Positions 26,176 through 35,842 of a DNA stretch of 64,000 nt are shown here, piece after piece; position 1 is the first letter of the stretch; the number at the start of each line of letters is the position of its first letter. The stretch is taken from assembly GCF_001428335.1 (NCBI RefSeq), contig NZ_LMSG01000019.1, positions 62,075 through 126,074 of the forward strand. Direction: 5' to 3'. Position numbers and translations under genes: made by a program. Origin of the DNA: Arthrobacter sp. Soil762 (GTDB lineage: Bacteria; Actinomycetota; Actinomycetes; Actinomycetales; Micrococcaceae). A model generated the notes under the pieces. That model was not told the DNA's origin. It saw only the letters and a list, made by a program, of their open reading frames with translations, and searched no databases.

Positions 26176-27021
26176 ATGACCACTGGCCGGCACAGCGCCC
26201 TTGAACTTGACCCCGCCCTGGACGACTATCAGCTGGCATCCGCGCTGGTGCGCGAAGCCGGGCAACTGGCGCTCCTGATGCGCATGGCCGGGCTGCAGTC
26301 CCAGCAGAAAACCTCCATCTCCGACGTGGTGACCGCCGCGGACCACGCTGCGGAAGCCTACGTGCTGGCGCAGTTGCAGCGCTGCCGGCCGGAGGATGGC
26401 ATCCTGGGGGAGGAAGGCACCTCTGTGGCCGGCACCAGCGGCCGTACCTGGGTGATCGACCCCGTGGACGGCACCTACAACTTCCTGCACGGATCCACGT
26501 ACTGGTGCTCGGCCCTCGCACTGAAGGACTCGTCCGATGTGCTGCTCGGCGCGATATTCCAGCCCGAGGAGGACAAGCTCTGGCTCGGCGGAACGGCCCA
26601 CGCGGCCACGCTGAACGGCGAGGTACTGACCGCTTACCGTGACACGGGCGCTGTCCAGGATGGCGGGGGGCGGAACGCAACCGCGCTCGCCGAACTCGGC
26701 GCAGCCACCTACATCCACCCCACCTGGCTGATGGATCCGCTCTGCGCCATGCCCTGGCACGCTGCGGCCACCTCCGCCGCGGCGCTGCGGATGTTCGGCT
26801 CCGGGTCCTGCGACCTGGGCCGGGTGGCCGATGGCCAGCTGGGGTGCTGGTTCCAGCACAGCTGCCCGGAATGGGACTGGCTGCCCGGCAAGGCAATCGT
26901 CCGGGCCGCCGGCGGCGCCACGGACATGGTCCGGATCAACGGCCTGGACTGGTTCATGGCGGGAGGCACGACGGCGGTGCGGGAGTTGCGTGCGGCCCTC
27001 GAGTCTGGCTCGGTGGCCTGA
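26176..27021 (+). CDS. Inositol monophosphatase family protein
   Basis: A 281-residue protein of the FIG/IMPase fold. Metal site 1 is GEEG (about residue 79) and WVIDPVDGTYNFLHG (about 93-107), matching the DP(I/L)DGTxNF motif; the third site is CPEWDWLPGKAI (Asp about 237). Members dephosphorylate inositol phosphates, histidinol phosphate or 3'-phosphoadenosine phosphate, and the substrate cannot be settled from sequence. The inositol island begins 10 kb away, so functional linkage is not implied. The ATG start is the first in frame. Confidence 0.88.
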   Translation: MTTGRHSALELDPALDDYQLASALVREAGQLALLMRMAGLQSQQKTSISDVVTAADHAAEAYVLAQLQRCRPEDGILGEEGTSVAGTSGRTWVIDPVDGTYNFLHGSTYWCSALALKDSSDVLLGAIFQPEEDKLWLGGTAHAATLNGEVLTAYRDTGAVQDGGGRNATALAELGAATYIHPTWLMDPLCAMPWHAAATSAAALRMFGSGSCDLGRVADGQLGCWFQHSCPEWDWLPGKAIVRAAGGATDMVRINGLDWFMAGGTTAVRELRAALESGSVA

Positions 27022-27119
27022 GTCCGGGCCGCCTTTTGCGCGCTTCCCGGGTGGGGAGCACGGTGTTATCCACAGGCTGGACCTGACTGTCAGCCCCACC
27101 GCCTAGACTTGTAGGCACC

Positions 27120-29678
27120 ATGGATATGTTGTTTGACCCGTACTCTGACGGACCCTTCAAGGCCGCCGCGCCAGCCTCCGCCCGTACCAAGTCGCGCCCG
27201 GAAGGCCTTGCCGCGGCCGCCGAATTCGGTGGCGGCGGGTCTGGCGGCGGGTCTGGCGGCGGGTCCGGGGGCGGACCGGCCAGCTGGGCCAACCAGCAGC
27301 CCTCTCATGACGGCAACGGCGAGCCGGCCCACCACCGGCCGAATGCCGAAGAACTCCTGCAGGGGCTTAACCCGCAGCAGGAGGAAGCCGTCAAGCACGC
27401 CGGCGGCGCCCTGCTTATTGTGGCCGGCGCCGGCTCGGGAAAGACCCGCGTCCTCAGTAATCGGATCGCGTACCTCATTGCCACGCACCGCGCGCATCAC
27501 GGTGAGATCCTGGCCATCACGTTCACCAACAAGGCCGCCGCCGAGATGCGGGAGCGCATCGCGGCGCTGGTTGGTGGACGGGCCAAGATCATGTGGATCT
27601 CCACGTTCCACTCATCCTGCGTGCGTATCCTGCGCCAGGAGGCCGCCAACGTCGGCCGGAAGTCGAACTTCTCCATCTACGACTCCGCGGACTCGCTGCG
27701 GCTGGTCATCCAGGTCTCCAAGAGCCTGGACCTGGACCCCAAGAAGTTCGCGCCCAAGGCCATCCAGCACAAGATCTCCGCGCTCAAGAACGAGCTCATC
27801 GACGCCGATTCCTACGCGTCCTCCGCGAACTACAACGATCCCTTCGAGTCCGCCGTGGCTGACGTCTTCAAGGGCTACACCCAGCGGCTGCGCCAGGCCA
27901 ACGCCATGGACTTCGATGACCTCATCGCCGAGACCGTCTACATGTTCCGCGCCTTCCCGGCGCTGGCCGATTCCTACCGGCGGAGGTTCCGGCACGTCCT
28001 CGTGGACGAGTACCAGGACACCAACCATGCCCAGTACGCCCTGGTCCGCGAGATTGTGGGTGAGGGCCCCGGTGCGTCCGAGCTCACCGTCGTCGGCGAC
28101 TCCGACCAGTCCATCTATGCTTTCCGCGGTGCCGACATCCGCAACATCGTGGAGTTCGAGAAGGACTACCCGGACGCCCGCACCATCAAACTGGAGCAGA
28201 ACTACCGCTCCACCCAGAACATCCTCAGCGCGGCCAACTCCGTGATCTCACGCAACCCCAACCGCCCCGACAAGCGGCTGTGGACCGCCGAGGGCGAGGG
28301 CCACAAGATCATCGGCTACGTGGGCGAGAACGAGCACGCCGAGGCCCAGTTCATTGCCAAGGAGATTGACCGGCTCCAGGACGAGGACAACCTCCGCCCC
28401 GGTGACGTGGCCATTTTCTACCGCACCAACGCGCAGTCCCGTTCCATTGAAGACGTGCTGGTCCGGGTTGGCCTGCCGTACAAGGTGGTGGGCGGCACCC
28501 GCTTCTACGACCGGAAGGAAATCAAGGACGCCCTCGCGTATCTCCGCGTTCTGGTGAACCCGGACGACGACGTCAACCTGCGCCGGGTGCTCAACGAACC
28601 CAAGCGCGGCATTGGTGACCGCGCCGAAGGTGCCGTGGCCGCACTGGCCGAGCGCGAACGGATGTCGTTCATGGCCGCCGCCCGGCGGGCTGAAGAAGCT
28701 CCCGGCATGGCCACCCGTTCCGTCAACGCTGTCCTCGGGTTTGTAAAACTGCTGGACGACCTTGCAGAGGTTGCCTCCGGTTCAGGTGCCGCCGCCGCGC
28801 TGGAGGCCGTCCTGGAACAGACCGGCTACCTCGCCGGGCTGCGTTCCAGCACTGATCCACAGGACGAGTCCCGTGTGGAGAACCTGGCGGAACTCGTCGC
28901 CGTCGTACGTGAATACGAACAGGAGAACCCGGAAGGTTCCCTGGGCGCATTCCTGGAACAGGTGTCCCTGGTGGCAGACGCGGACCAGATCCCGGACGCC
29001 CCCGGCGCGGACATCGACGCCGCCGTGGCCGAAGCCAAACGCCTGGGCGTGGTCACGCTGATGACCCTCCACACCGCCAAGGGGCTCGAATTCCCGGTGG
29101 TGTTCCTGACCGGCATGGAACACGGGCTGTTCCCGCACCAGCGCTCGGCCACGGACCCCAAGGAACTCGCCGAGGAACGCCGGCTGGCCTACGTGGGCCT
29201 CACCCGCGCGCGCAAGCGCCTCTATGTCACCCGGTCAGAAGTCCGCAGCATGTGGGGCCAAAGCCAGTACAACCCGGCCAGCCAGTTCCTCGAGGAAATT
29301 CCCGCCGAGCTGCTGGACTGGAAACGCGAAGGCACCAGCCGGCAGTCCGGCGGGTGGGGGAGCAGCAGCGCGTCGATCGGTTCCAGCCGTTACGGCGGAT
29401 CCTTCTGGGGCGCCGGCACGTCCCGCGGCGCGGCCGCCGATTCGTCGGCGGGCTTCAACGCGGACGTTCCCGCAGCGATCGCCAAGAACCGGGTCCAGCC
29501 GCAGAAGGAGATTGTGGCCGTCAGCGTGGGCGATAAGGTCAACCACACCAGCTTCGGCAACGGCACCGTGCTGGCGCTGGAAGGCGCGGGGGACAAAACG
29601 GTGGCCAAGGTGAAGTTCAGCGTCGGCGAGAAGCGACTGCTGCTCCGCTACGCGCCACTCACGAAGCTCGACGCCTGA
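27120..29678 (+). CDS. pcrA: ATP-dependent DNA helicase PcrA (UvrD/Rep family)
   Basis: An 852-residue superfamily 1A helicase. Motifs in order are LNPQQEEAV (Q motif, about residue 84), Walker A VAGAGSGKTRVL (about 103), motif II DEYQDTNHAQY, motif III VVGDSDQSIYAFRGA, motif IV EQNYRST, motif V VTLMTLHTAKGLEFPVVFL and motif VI YVGLTRARKRLY. It acts in nucleotide excision repair and removal of proteins from DNA. The 77-residue head before the helicase core contains a (GGGS)n stretch (about 38-52) from an imperfect 12-base DNA repeat. The C-terminal 60 residues form a Tudor-like RNA-polymerase-binding domain (VSVGDKVNHTSFGNGTVLAL). A terminator is not evident. Confidence 0.95.
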   Translation: MDMLFDPYSDGPFKAAAPASARTKSRPEGLAAAAEFGGGGSGGGSGGGSGGGPASWANQQPSHDGNGEPAHHRPNAEELLQGLNPQQEEAVKHAGGALLIVAGAGSGKTRVLSNRIAYLIATHRAHHGEILAITFTNKAAAEMRERIAALVGGRAKIMWISTFHSSCVRILRQEAANVGRKSNFSIYDSADSLRLVIQVSKSLDLDPKKFAPKAIQHKISALKNELIDADSYASSANYNDPFESAVADVFKGYTQRLRQANAMDFDDLIAETVYMFRAFPALADSYRRRFRHVLVDEYQDTNHAQYALVREIVGEGPGASELTVVGDSDQSIYAFRGADIRNIVEFEKDYPDARTIKLEQNYRSTQNILSAANSVISRNPNRPDKRLWTAEGEGHKIIGYVGENEHAEAQFIAKEIDRLQDEDNLRPGDVAIFYRTNAQSRSIEDVLVRVGLPYKVVGGTRFYDRKEIKDALAYLRVLVNPDDDVNLRRVLNEPKRGIGDRAEGAVAALAERERMSFMAAARRAEEAPGMATRSVNAVLGFVKLLDDLAEVASGSGAAAALEAVLEQTGYLAGLRSSTDPQDESRVENLAELVAVVREYEQENPEGSLGAFLEQVSLVADADQIPDAPGADIDAAVAEAKRLGVVTLMTLHTAKGLEFPVVFLTGMEHGLFPHQRSATDPKELAEERRLAYVGLTRARKRLYVTRSEVRSMWGQSQYNPASQFLEEIPAELLDWKREGTSRQSGGWGSSSASIGSSRYGGSFWGAGTSRGAAADSSAGFNADVPAAIAKNRVQPQKEIVAVSVGDKVNHTSFGNGTVLALEGAGDKTVAKVKFSVGEKRLLLRYAPLTKLDA

Positions 29679-29900
29679 CCACGCTTGCCCTTGTCCGGGC
29701 ACCCCGAGGGCCTTCGGCTCGAGGAGAGTCCCGCCGTCGTGGGCCACTTTGAGCGGCTTAACCCGCAAAACCGGCCGAAGCGGCGGCGTGTCCGAGTCGA
29801 AGTGCCCCATTTACGCCGGACGAGCGGCCCAAGACCAGCCGTGGAGTCCGCGGTGACGCGCCCGGCGTCCTGAGACCGCTGCCGGGGCATAATGTAGGCC

Positions 29901-30599
29901 ATGCGACGGACTGTATTGGGGATCCTGGCCGCCCTCTTCGTGGTGACCGGCACTGCCTGCAGTATCACCACCGAGGACCCGGGCTATGTGGCTCCGCCGC
30001 CGCTGCCGGCCATGGAACAACTGGAACAGGCAGCACTGGCCGACCCCGCCGCGTTCAAGGCCAGCGGGGATGTCCTGTCCTTCATCACTGAGGACCGGAA
30101 CATTGTGTGCTCCCTGACATCGGCCCGTGGGGAACACCTCAACCTCCCGTATGAGTCGAACAGCTTCAGTGATGCGGCCAACAACAAGCTCGCCACCGTC
30201 CCGGTGGCACATTGCGAGCTTGCCGGTTACCCCAAGCCTGCCGCGGGCGACATCAAGGACGACTGCGCCGGCACCGGCCTGGGGTATCTGGGCGGAGCGG
30301 CGCTGCTCAGCCCGGACAAGGCAACGTACGGGGAGTGCCGTTCCGGCGTCACACAAATGGAGGCAGCCTACGGACCCAAGGGAAACAAGAGCGGCCCGCT
30401 GACGGAACTGCGGGTCCTCGCCGAGGGCCAGAACCTGGAACGGAACGGGCTGCGCTGTTCGGCCCATAACGGCGGCGTGGCGTGCGGAAACGTCTCGGCC
30501 GGCGTCGGATTCTTCGTGGCCCGGGACCGCTACGAACTTATTTCCAAGGACGCCGCAACAGCCTCCCCGGCACCCGCGGAGGCCTCAAAAACCCCGTAA
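29901..30599 (+). CDS. Putative exported lipoprotein, unknown function
   Basis: A 232-residue protein starting MRRTVLGILAALFVVTGTAC, a signal peptide ending in a Cys at residue 20; the lipobox (GTAC) is weak but plausible. The mature part has six further cysteines (for example NIVCSLTS, AHCELAG, DDCAGTG, YGECRSG, LRCSAHNG, VACGNVS), so three disulfides are likely, which fits an extracytoplasmic location. The last 20 residues are Ala/Pro-rich. No family recognised. The 222 bases before it hold no gene; a CATAAT -10-like element lies 12 bases upstream of the start. Confidence 0.65.
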   Translation: MRRTVLGILAALFVVTGTACSITTEDPGYVAPPPLPAMEQLEQAALADPAAFKASGDVLSFITEDRNIVCSLTSARGEHLNLPYESNSFSDAANNKLATVPVAHCELAGYPKPAAGDIKDDCAGTGLGYLGGAALLSPDKATYGECRSGVTQMEAAYGPKGNKSGPLTELRVLAEGQNLERNGLRCSAHNGGVACGNVSAGVGFFVARDRYELISKDAATASPAPAEASKTP

Positions 30600-30821
30600 T
30601 CTAGGCGTTTTTCTACGCTCCATAGAATAGTGTCGTTACTCACATAAGCGGTAGTGTGGAACGGGCCGGTCCTCTGAGAGGGCTAGAGTTCCGAATGGAG
30701 CATTGCGCTGTGGGGCCCGTTTCCGGACTGGTCGCAGGTGCAGGCAATCCGCAGCCCGGTCATCGTCTTCGGCGGTGCCCGACTGTACAGAAACTACTTC
30801 GACGTAGAAGGACACTAAACC
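30600..30821 (+). promoter_or_regulatory. Promoter region and long leader of sucCD
   Basis: The gap begins with an inverted repeat TTCTACGCTCCATAGAA and a candidate -10 TAGAAT or TAGTGT near 30626-30655. No coding frame is evident up to the GTG of sucC, so the 5' leader is likely 150-190 bases. No known riboswitch signature was recognised in it. Confidence 0.35.
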
Positions 30822-31991
30822 GTGGACCTGTTTGAATACCAGGCGCGCGATATGTTCGAGGCGCACGGTGTACCCGTGCTTGCCGGCATCGTGGCGTACA
30901 CCCCAGAAGAAGCAAAGGCAGCTGCCGAGAAAATCGGCGGCGTAACTGTCGTTAAGGCCCAGGTTAAGGCTGGTGGCCGCGGTAAGGCTGGCGGCGTCAA
31001 GGTTGCCAAGACCGCCGATGAGGCGTTTGAGCACTCCACCAACATCCTGGGCATGGACATCAAGGGCCACACCGTCAACAAGGTGATGATTGCCCAGGGT
31101 GCCGACATTGCCGAGGAGTACTACTTCTCCGTCCTGCTGGACCGGGCCAACCGCAACTACCTGGCTATGTGCTCGGTAGAAGGTGGCATGGAAATCGAAC
31201 AGCTCGCCGTCGAACGCCCTGAGGCGCTCGCCAAGATTGCCATCGACCCCGCTGTGGGCATCGACCAGGCCAAGGCTGACGAAATCGTCGCAGCTGCAGG
31301 CTTCGATGAGGAACTGCGCGGCAAGGTCGCCGCCGTGATCCTCAAGCTCTGGGACGTCTTCAAGAAGGAAGACGCCACCCTCGTGGAGGTCAACCCGCTG
31401 GTCAAGACCGGCGCGGGCGACATCGTGGCACTGGACGGCAAGGTCTCCCTCGACGAGAACGCCGAGTTCCGCCACGCCAAGCACGCCCTCCTTGAAGACA
31501 AGGACGCTGCAGATCCGCTCGAGGCCAAGGCCAAGGCGCAGGACCTGAACTACGTCAAGCTGGACGGCGAAGTGGGCATCATCGGCAACGGTGCAGGCCT
31601 GGTCATGTCCACCCTGGACGTTGTTGCCTACGCCGGTGAAAACCACGGCAACGTCAAGCCTGCCAACTTCCTGGACATCGGCGGTGGAGCTTCCGCCGAG
31701 GTCATGGCTGCCGGCCTCGACGTCATCCTGGGCGACCCGCAGGTCAAGTCCGTATTCGTGAACGTCTTCGGTGGCATCACCGCGTGTGACGCCGTCGCCA
31801 AGGGCATCGTTGGCGCGCTGGCCGAGCTGGGCCACTCCGCGAACAAGCCGCTGGTAGTCCGCCTCGACGGCAACAACGTTGAGGAAGGCCGCCGCATCCT
31901 GGCCGAGGCCAACCACCCGCTGGTTACCCTGGCCGCCACCATGGACGAGGGCGCCGACAAGGCCGCCGAGCTCGCCAACGCAGCTAAGTAA
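30822..31991 (+). CDS. sucC: Succinyl-CoA synthetase, beta subunit
   Basis: A 389-residue ATP-grasp protein beginning [36 protein letters not shown] supplies nucleotide-binding lysines, and [20 protein letters not shown] is the conserved C-terminal stretch contacting the alpha subunit. It catalyses the TCA-cycle step succinyl-CoA to succinate with NDP phosphorylation. It begins with GTG, with AAGGACAC 6 bases upstream. sucD follows after 11 bases. Confidence 0.97.
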   Translation: MDLFEYQARDMFEAHGVPVLAGIVAYTPEEAKAAAEKIGGVTVVKAQVKAGGRGKAGGVKVAKTADEAFEHSTNILGMDIKGHTVNKVMIAQGADIAEEYYFSVLLDRANRNYLAMCSVEGGMEIEQLAVERPEALAKIAIDPAVGIDQAKADEIVAAAGFDEELRGKVAAVILKLWDVFKKEDATLVEVNPLVKTGAGDIVALDGKVSLDENAEFRHAKHALLEDKDAADPLEAKAKAQDLNYVKLDGEVGIIGNGAGLVMSTLDVVAYAGENHGNVKPANFLDIGGGASAEVMAAGLDVILGDPQVKSVFVNVFGGITACDAVAKGIVGALAELGHSANKPLVVRLDGNNVEEGRRILAEANHPLVTLAATMDEGADKAAELANAAK

Positions 31992-32002
31992 AGGGACGCA
32001 CC

Positions 32003-32905
32003 ATGTCTATCTATCTGAACAAGGACTCCAAGGTCATCGTCCAGGGCATCACCGGCGGCGAAGGCACCAAGCACACCGCCCTGATGCTGAAGGCCGGCAC
32101 CAACATTGTTGGTGGCGTCAACGCCCGTAAGGCCGGCACCACGGTCCTGCACGGCGACACCGAGATCAACGTTTTTGGCACCGTCAAGGAAGCCATTGCC
32201 GAAACCGGCGCCGACGTCTCCATCGTCTTCGTCCCGCCGGCATTCACCAAGAATGCCGTGGTTGAAGCCATCGAAGCAGGCATCGGCCTGGTCGTTGTCA
32301 TCACCGAAGGCGTGCCCGTCCAGGACTCCGCCGAGTTCTGGGCACTGGCCCAGTCCACGGTTGACGCCGACGGCAAGCAGGTCACCCGCATCATCGGACC
32401 GAACTGCCCCGGCATCATCACCCCCGGCGAAGCGCTGGTTGGCATCACGCCGAACAACATCACGGGCAAGGGCCCCATCGGCCTGGTTTCCAAGTCCGGA
32501 ACCCTGACCTACCAGATGATGTACGAGCTGCGCGACCTTGGCTTCTCCACCGCCATCGGTATCGGCGGCGACCCCGTCATCGGCACCACGCACATCGACG
32601 CCCTGGCCGCGTTCGAGGCCGACCCCGAGACGAAGGCGATCGTGATGATCGGCGAAATCGGTGGCGACGCTGAAGAGCGTGCTGCCGACTACATCAAGGC
32701 ACACGTCACCAAGCCGGTTGTTGGCTACGTTGCCGGCTTCACCGCTCCCGAAGGCAAGACCATGGGCCACGCCGGCGCCATCGTCTCCGGTTCCGCCGGA
32801 ACCGCCCAGGCCAAGAAGGAAGCCCTCGAGGCTGCAGGCGTGAAGGTCGGCAAGACGCCGTCCGAGACCGCCAAGCTGCTGCGCGAAGTCTACGCAGCGC
32901 TCTAG
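32003..32905 (+). CDS. sucD: Succinyl-CoA synthetase, alpha subunit
   Basis: A 300-residue CoA-binding subunit. [20 protein letters not shown] is the CoA-binding Rossmann start, and the phosphorylated histidine is H256 in [17 protein letters not shown]. It forms the alpha-beta enzyme with SucC. The hairpin at 32919-32979 follows 13 bases after the stop. Confidence 0.97.
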   Translation: MSIYLNKDSKVIVQGITGGEGTKHTALMLKAGTNIVGGVNARKAGTTVLHGDTEINVFGTVKEAIAETGADVSIVFVPPAFTKNAVVEAIEAGIGLVVVITEGVPVQDSAEFWALAQSTVDADGKQVTRIIGPNCPGIITPGEALVGITPNNITGKGPIGLVSKSGTLTYQMMYELRDLGFSTAIGIGGDPVIGTTHIDALAAFEADPETKAIVMIGEIGGDAEERAADYIKAHVTKPVVGYVAGFTAPEGKTMGHAGAIVSGSAGTAQAKKEALEAAGVKVGKTPSETAKLLREVYAAL

Positions 32906-32918
32906 CACCAAAAAGTGC

Positions 32919-32979
32919 AACGCGGGGTCACTCCCTGCCCGTTCCAGAGGTTGGATCGGGTACGGAGTGACCCCGCGTT
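32919..32979 (+). terminator. Terminator hairpin of sucCD
   Basis: AACGCGGGGTCACTCC (32919-32934) and GGAGTGACCCCGCGTT (32964-32979) are perfect 16-base arms; a smaller CCCG/CGGG stem sits inside the loop. Confidence 0.75.
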
Positions 32980-32990
32980 CTTGGTTAAGT

Positions 32991-33038
32991 ACGACGGCGG
33001 ACGGTCACCTTCTTCTGAAGGTGACCGTCCGCCGTCGT
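32991..33038. repeat. Long perfect hairpin, family B copy 1
   Basis: Perfect 22-base arms (ACGACGGCGGACGGTCACCT plus TC, 32991-33012, and 33017-33038) with a TTCT loop. It lies between sucD (+) and the MarR gene (-), ending 8 bases before the MarR stop. A closely related hairpin is at 35843-35895. It probably acts as a bidirectional terminator. Confidence 0.8.
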
Positions 33039-33045
33039 GCTTGAA

Positions 33046-33495
33046 CTAGGCGTTCGCGTGGAGCCGGGGGAGTGCGTCCACCAGCGCGGCCAGCTCGGGA
33101 ATCTCCTGGGCCTCGGCCAGGGCGCGCTCCAGCGTGGCGTCATGGACCGGGCGCGTTTCCTCCAGCAGGGCGATGCCGCTGGGCGTGAGCTCGGTGTAGA
33201 TGCCGCGGCGGTCGTCCGCGCAGAGGATCCGGGTCAGCAGGGCGCGGTCCTCAAGCCTGTTGACCAGCCGGGTGGTGGCGCTGGCGCTGAGGGCTGTGGC
33301 GCGGGCGAGCTGCTGCATGCGCATATGCCAGCCGTCCTGGCGGCTGAGCGCATCCAGCACGGTGTACTCCACCACTGACAGCTTTGATTCGGCCTGCAGG
33401 GAGCGTTCCAGCTCACCCTCGATCAGGCCGTGCAGCGCCGCGAGCGTGCGCCAACCCTGTGCCCGGACCTCCACGGCGTCGTCCTTGATGCCCAT
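33046..33495 (-). CDS. MarR family transcriptional regulator
   Basis: A 149-residue winged-helix protein. The recognition region reads MQQLARATALSASATTRLVN, and the wing is ILCADDRRGIYTELTPSG (D-x-R-R pattern). It is divergent from an MFS transporter gene, the classic arrangement in which MarR represses the pump and itself through the shared spacer and is released by the pump substrate. Confidence 0.9.
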   Translation of the reverse strand: MGIKDDAVEVRAQGWRTLAALHGLIEGELERSLQAESKLSVVEYTVLDALSRQDGWHMRMQQLARATALSASATTRLVNRLEDRALLTRILCADDRRGIYTELTPSGIALLEETRPVHDATLERALAEAQEIPELAALVDALPRLHANA

Positions 33496-33555
33496 CTGTC
33501 TTTCCTCTCGCGGGTGCTCCAGCTGCCTGGCGGCGTGAGGCGGAGCACAATCGAT

Positions 33556-33613
33556 AATAGTTGCTTGCGCGGTGTATCTGCTTGTGCAACAATAAATAAC
33601 GCGTCTGCAACTA
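33556..33613. promoter_or_regulatory. Candidate MarR operator region
   Basis: The AT-rich spacer holds TAGTTGC (33558-33564), a GTTGC..GCAAC pair (33560-33564 and 33586-33590), and GCAACTA (33607-33613). Together they form overlapping inverted repeats, suitable for one or two MarR dimers controlling both divergent genes. Confidence 0.45.
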
Positions 33614-33664
33614 CTAGCTTACGCGTTCTATCTCATTCCGTACAGTTTTCAAAGGAGCATCCCC

Positions 33665-34909
33665 ATGCCCATTGGCCTGATAGCCCTCGCCCTCGGCGGG
33701 TTCGGCATCGGACTCACCGAGTTCGTGATCATGGGCCTGCTGCCCGAGGTTGCCGCCGACTTCCAGGTCAGCGAGGCCACGGCCGGCTGGCTGATCTCCG
33801 GCTACGCTCTTGCCGTGGTCGTCGGCGCATTGGTGCTGACTGCCGCGGTGACCCGCTTCGAACGCAAGCCCGTCCTCGCCGTCCTGCTGGTGCTGTTCAT
33901 CGCCGGCAACCTCGTCTCCGCCATCGCTCCCGATTACGGGATGATGATGATCGGCCGGATCATCGCCGCCCTGGCGCACGGTGCCTTCTTCGGGATCGGA
34001 GCCGTGGTGGCCGCGGACATGGTTGCCCCCACCAAAAAGGCCGGCGCCATCGCCATCATGTTCACCGGGCTCACCGCCGCCAACGTCCTGGGCGTGCCGT
34101 TCGGCACCATGCTGGGACAGGCGGCAGGCTGGCGCTCGACGTTCTGGGCCATCACCGTCATCGGAGTCATCGCCCTGGCGGGCATCCTCGCGCTGGTTCC
34201 GAAGACCGGCCATGGGGACACCACGCCCGGAACCCTGAGCAGTGAACTGCGCGCCTTCCGTTCCGGCCAGGTGTGGCTGTCCATCCTCGTTACGATCCTC
34301 GGCTACGGCGGTATGTTCGGCGCCTTCACATACATCGCCTTCACCCTCACCGAGGTCTCCGGCTTCGCGGCTTCCACCGTGCCGTGGCTGCTGATCGTCT
34401 TCGGTGTGGGCCTCTTTGTCGGGAACACCATCGGCGGCAAGGCGGCGGACCGCAACGTGGACCGCACGCTCGTTGTGGTGCTCTCCGTACTGGTGGTTGT
34501 ACTCGTCGGCTTTGCCCTGACCGCCGGCAACCAGGCGCTCACCGTCGCCTCTATCGTCCTGATGGGCGGCTTCGGCTTCGCCACGGTGCCGGGACTGCAA
34601 ATGCGTGTGATGAAGTACGCCTCCAGCGCCCCCACCCTCGCGTCCGGCGCCAACATCGGCGCCTTCAACGTCGGCAACGCCCTCGGCGCCTGGCTCGGCG
34701 GAGTGACCATCACCGCCGGACTCGGCTACACCTCACCCATCTGGGCAGGGGCCGGCATCACCCTGCTGGGGCTCGTGGTGATGATCATCGCCGCCGTCGG
34801 AGCCAAGCGGGCCGTCCGGCACGCATCCTCTGAAGCCAGCGCCAGCGCCAACGCCAACGCCGCCTCCGGCGAACGCGTGGCTGCCGAGCCCGTCGCCGTC
34901 CTGCACTAA
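33665..34909 (+). CDS. MFS transporter, AraJ/Cmx-like (DHA1)
   Basis: A 414-residue protein with 12 hydrophobic segments. GLTEFVIMGLLPEVAADFQV near the start and AHGAFFGIGAVVAADMV (about 102-118) are typical of the arabinose-efflux / chloramphenicol-type DHA1 group. An AAAGGAG ribosome site lies 7 bases before the ATG. The C-terminal tail contains an SASANANAASG low-complexity stretch. Control by the divergent MarR protein is likely. The aldo/keto reductase gene follows 40 bases downstream on the same strand, so the two may share a transcript. Confidence 0.87.
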   Translation: MPIGLIALALGGFGIGLTEFVIMGLLPEVAADFQVSEATAGWLISGYALAVVVGALVLTAAVTRFERKPVLAVLLVLFIAGNLVSAIAPDYGMMMIGRIIAALAHGAFFGIGAVVAADMVAPTKKAGAIAIMFTGLTAANVLGVPFGTMLGQAAGWRSTFWAITVIGVIALAGILALVPKTGHGDTTPGTLSSELRAFRSGQVWLSILVTILGYGGMFGAFTYIAFTLTEVSGFAASTVPWLLIVFGVGLFVGNTIGGKAADRNVDRTLVVVLSVLVVVLVGFALTAGNQALTVASIVLMGGFGFATVPGLQMRVMKYASSAPTLASGANIGAFNVGNALGAWLGGVTITAGLGYTSPIWAGAGITLLGLVVMIIAAVGAKRAVRHASSEASASANANAASGERVAAEPVAVLH

Positions 34910-34949
34910 ACCTTCAAACCGCAATCCTCAACCTGCAACAGGAGAACCC

Positions 34950-35795
34950 ATGACTTCCACCCCCATCACCACGTCTGTCCCCGAGATCACCCTCAACAAC
35001 GGCGTGCGGATGCCGCAGCTGGGGTTCGGCGTTTTCCAGGTGTCCGACGACGACACCACCGTCGCGGTCAGCCACGCGCTTGCAGCCGGTTACCGGAGCA
35101 TCGACACCGCCGCCATCTACGGCAATGAGGCGGGTACCGGACGCGCCATCGCCGAGTCGGGCATCGGCCGGGAAGAACTGTTCATTACGTCCAAACTCTG
35201 GGTGGCCGACCTCGGCTACGACGCCACGCTGGCCGCGTTCGACGCCAGCCTGGACAAGCTGGGGCTGGACTACCTGGACCTCTACCTGATCCACTGGCCG
35301 GCGCCGGCAACCGGCCTGTACCTCGAGTCCTGGCGGGCGCTGGAGCACCTGCTTGCCACCGGCAAGGCCAGGGCCATCGGCGTCTCCAACTTCCTCCCCG
35401 AACACCTGCAGGAGGTCATCGACCTGGGCGGCACGGTCCCGGCCATCAACCAGATTGAACTCCACCCGGCCCTGCAACAGCGGGACATTGCAGACTCTAA
35501 TGCCGCACACGGGATCGCCACGGAGGCCTGGAGCCCGCTCGCGCAGGGTGCCGTGCTGGCAGATCCGGCCGTCGTGGACATCGCGGCACGGCATGGGGTG
35601 AGCCCGGCGCAGGCCATTCTTCGCTGGCACCTGCAGCAGGGCCGGATCATCATCCCCAAGTCCGTCACCCCGCAGCGGATCCGGGAGAACCTGGACGTGT
35701 TCGGCTTCGACCTGACGGCCGAGGAACTGTCCGTGATCGACGGCCTGGAGCGGGACGGCCGCACCGGTCCGCACCCGGCGGAGTTCAACGGCTAG
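34950..35795 (+). CDS. Aldo/keto reductase
   Basis: A 281-residue AKR5-like enzyme. The catalytic tetrad is complete: D52 and Y57 (SIDTAAIYGNE), K82 (TSKLW) and H115 (LIHWP). NADPH-site residues are in IIPKSVTPQRIREN. It reduces aldehydes or ketones such as 2,5-diketo-D-gluconate-type sugars or methylglyoxal; the true substrate is unknown. The ribosome site is AGGAG. It is probably co-transcribed with the MFS gene under MarR control. Confidence 0.9.
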   Translation: MTSTPITTSVPEITLNNGVRMPQLGFGVFQVSDDDTTVAVSHALAAGYRSIDTAAIYGNEAGTGRAIAESGIGREELFITSKLWVADLGYDATLAAFDASLDKLGLDYLDLYLIHWPAPATGLYLESWRALEHLLATGKARAIGVSNFLPEHLQEVIDLGGTVPAINQIELHPALQQRDIADSNAAHGIATEAWSPLAQGAVLADPAVVDIAARHGVSPAQAILRWHLQQGRIIIPKSVTPQRIRENLDVFGFDLTAEELSVIDGLERDGRTGPHPAEFNG

Positions 35796-35842
35796 GCCTT
35801 CCTCAGGTCTCGACAGGCTCGACCAGCGGGTCTTGACCACCA

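Noticed and set aside
26176..27021. Inositol-monophosphatase-family gene as part of the inositol island
   Set aside because: It lies more than 10 kb away with pcrA and sucCD between, and its promoter lacks the island motif. The family name alone is not evidence of linkage.
27065..27073. TTATCCACA, a DnaA-box-like 9-mer upstream of pcrA
   Set aside because: A single copy; about 0.5 such matches are expected by chance in 64 kb on both strands. No cluster of boxes and no origin genes nearby.
29679..29900. A possible gene on either strand in the pcrA-lipoprotein gap
   Set aside because: The minus-strand frame through here continues into the end of pcrA and shows no family pattern. No ribosome site or conserved motif was found; only a weak CATAAT -10-like box is visible.
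32919..33038. CRISPR-like repeat array or integrated element suggested by several repeats in a row
   Set aside because: These are two separate inverted repeats of different sequence, not direct repeats with spacers. No cas, integrase or transposase gene is anywhere in the window.
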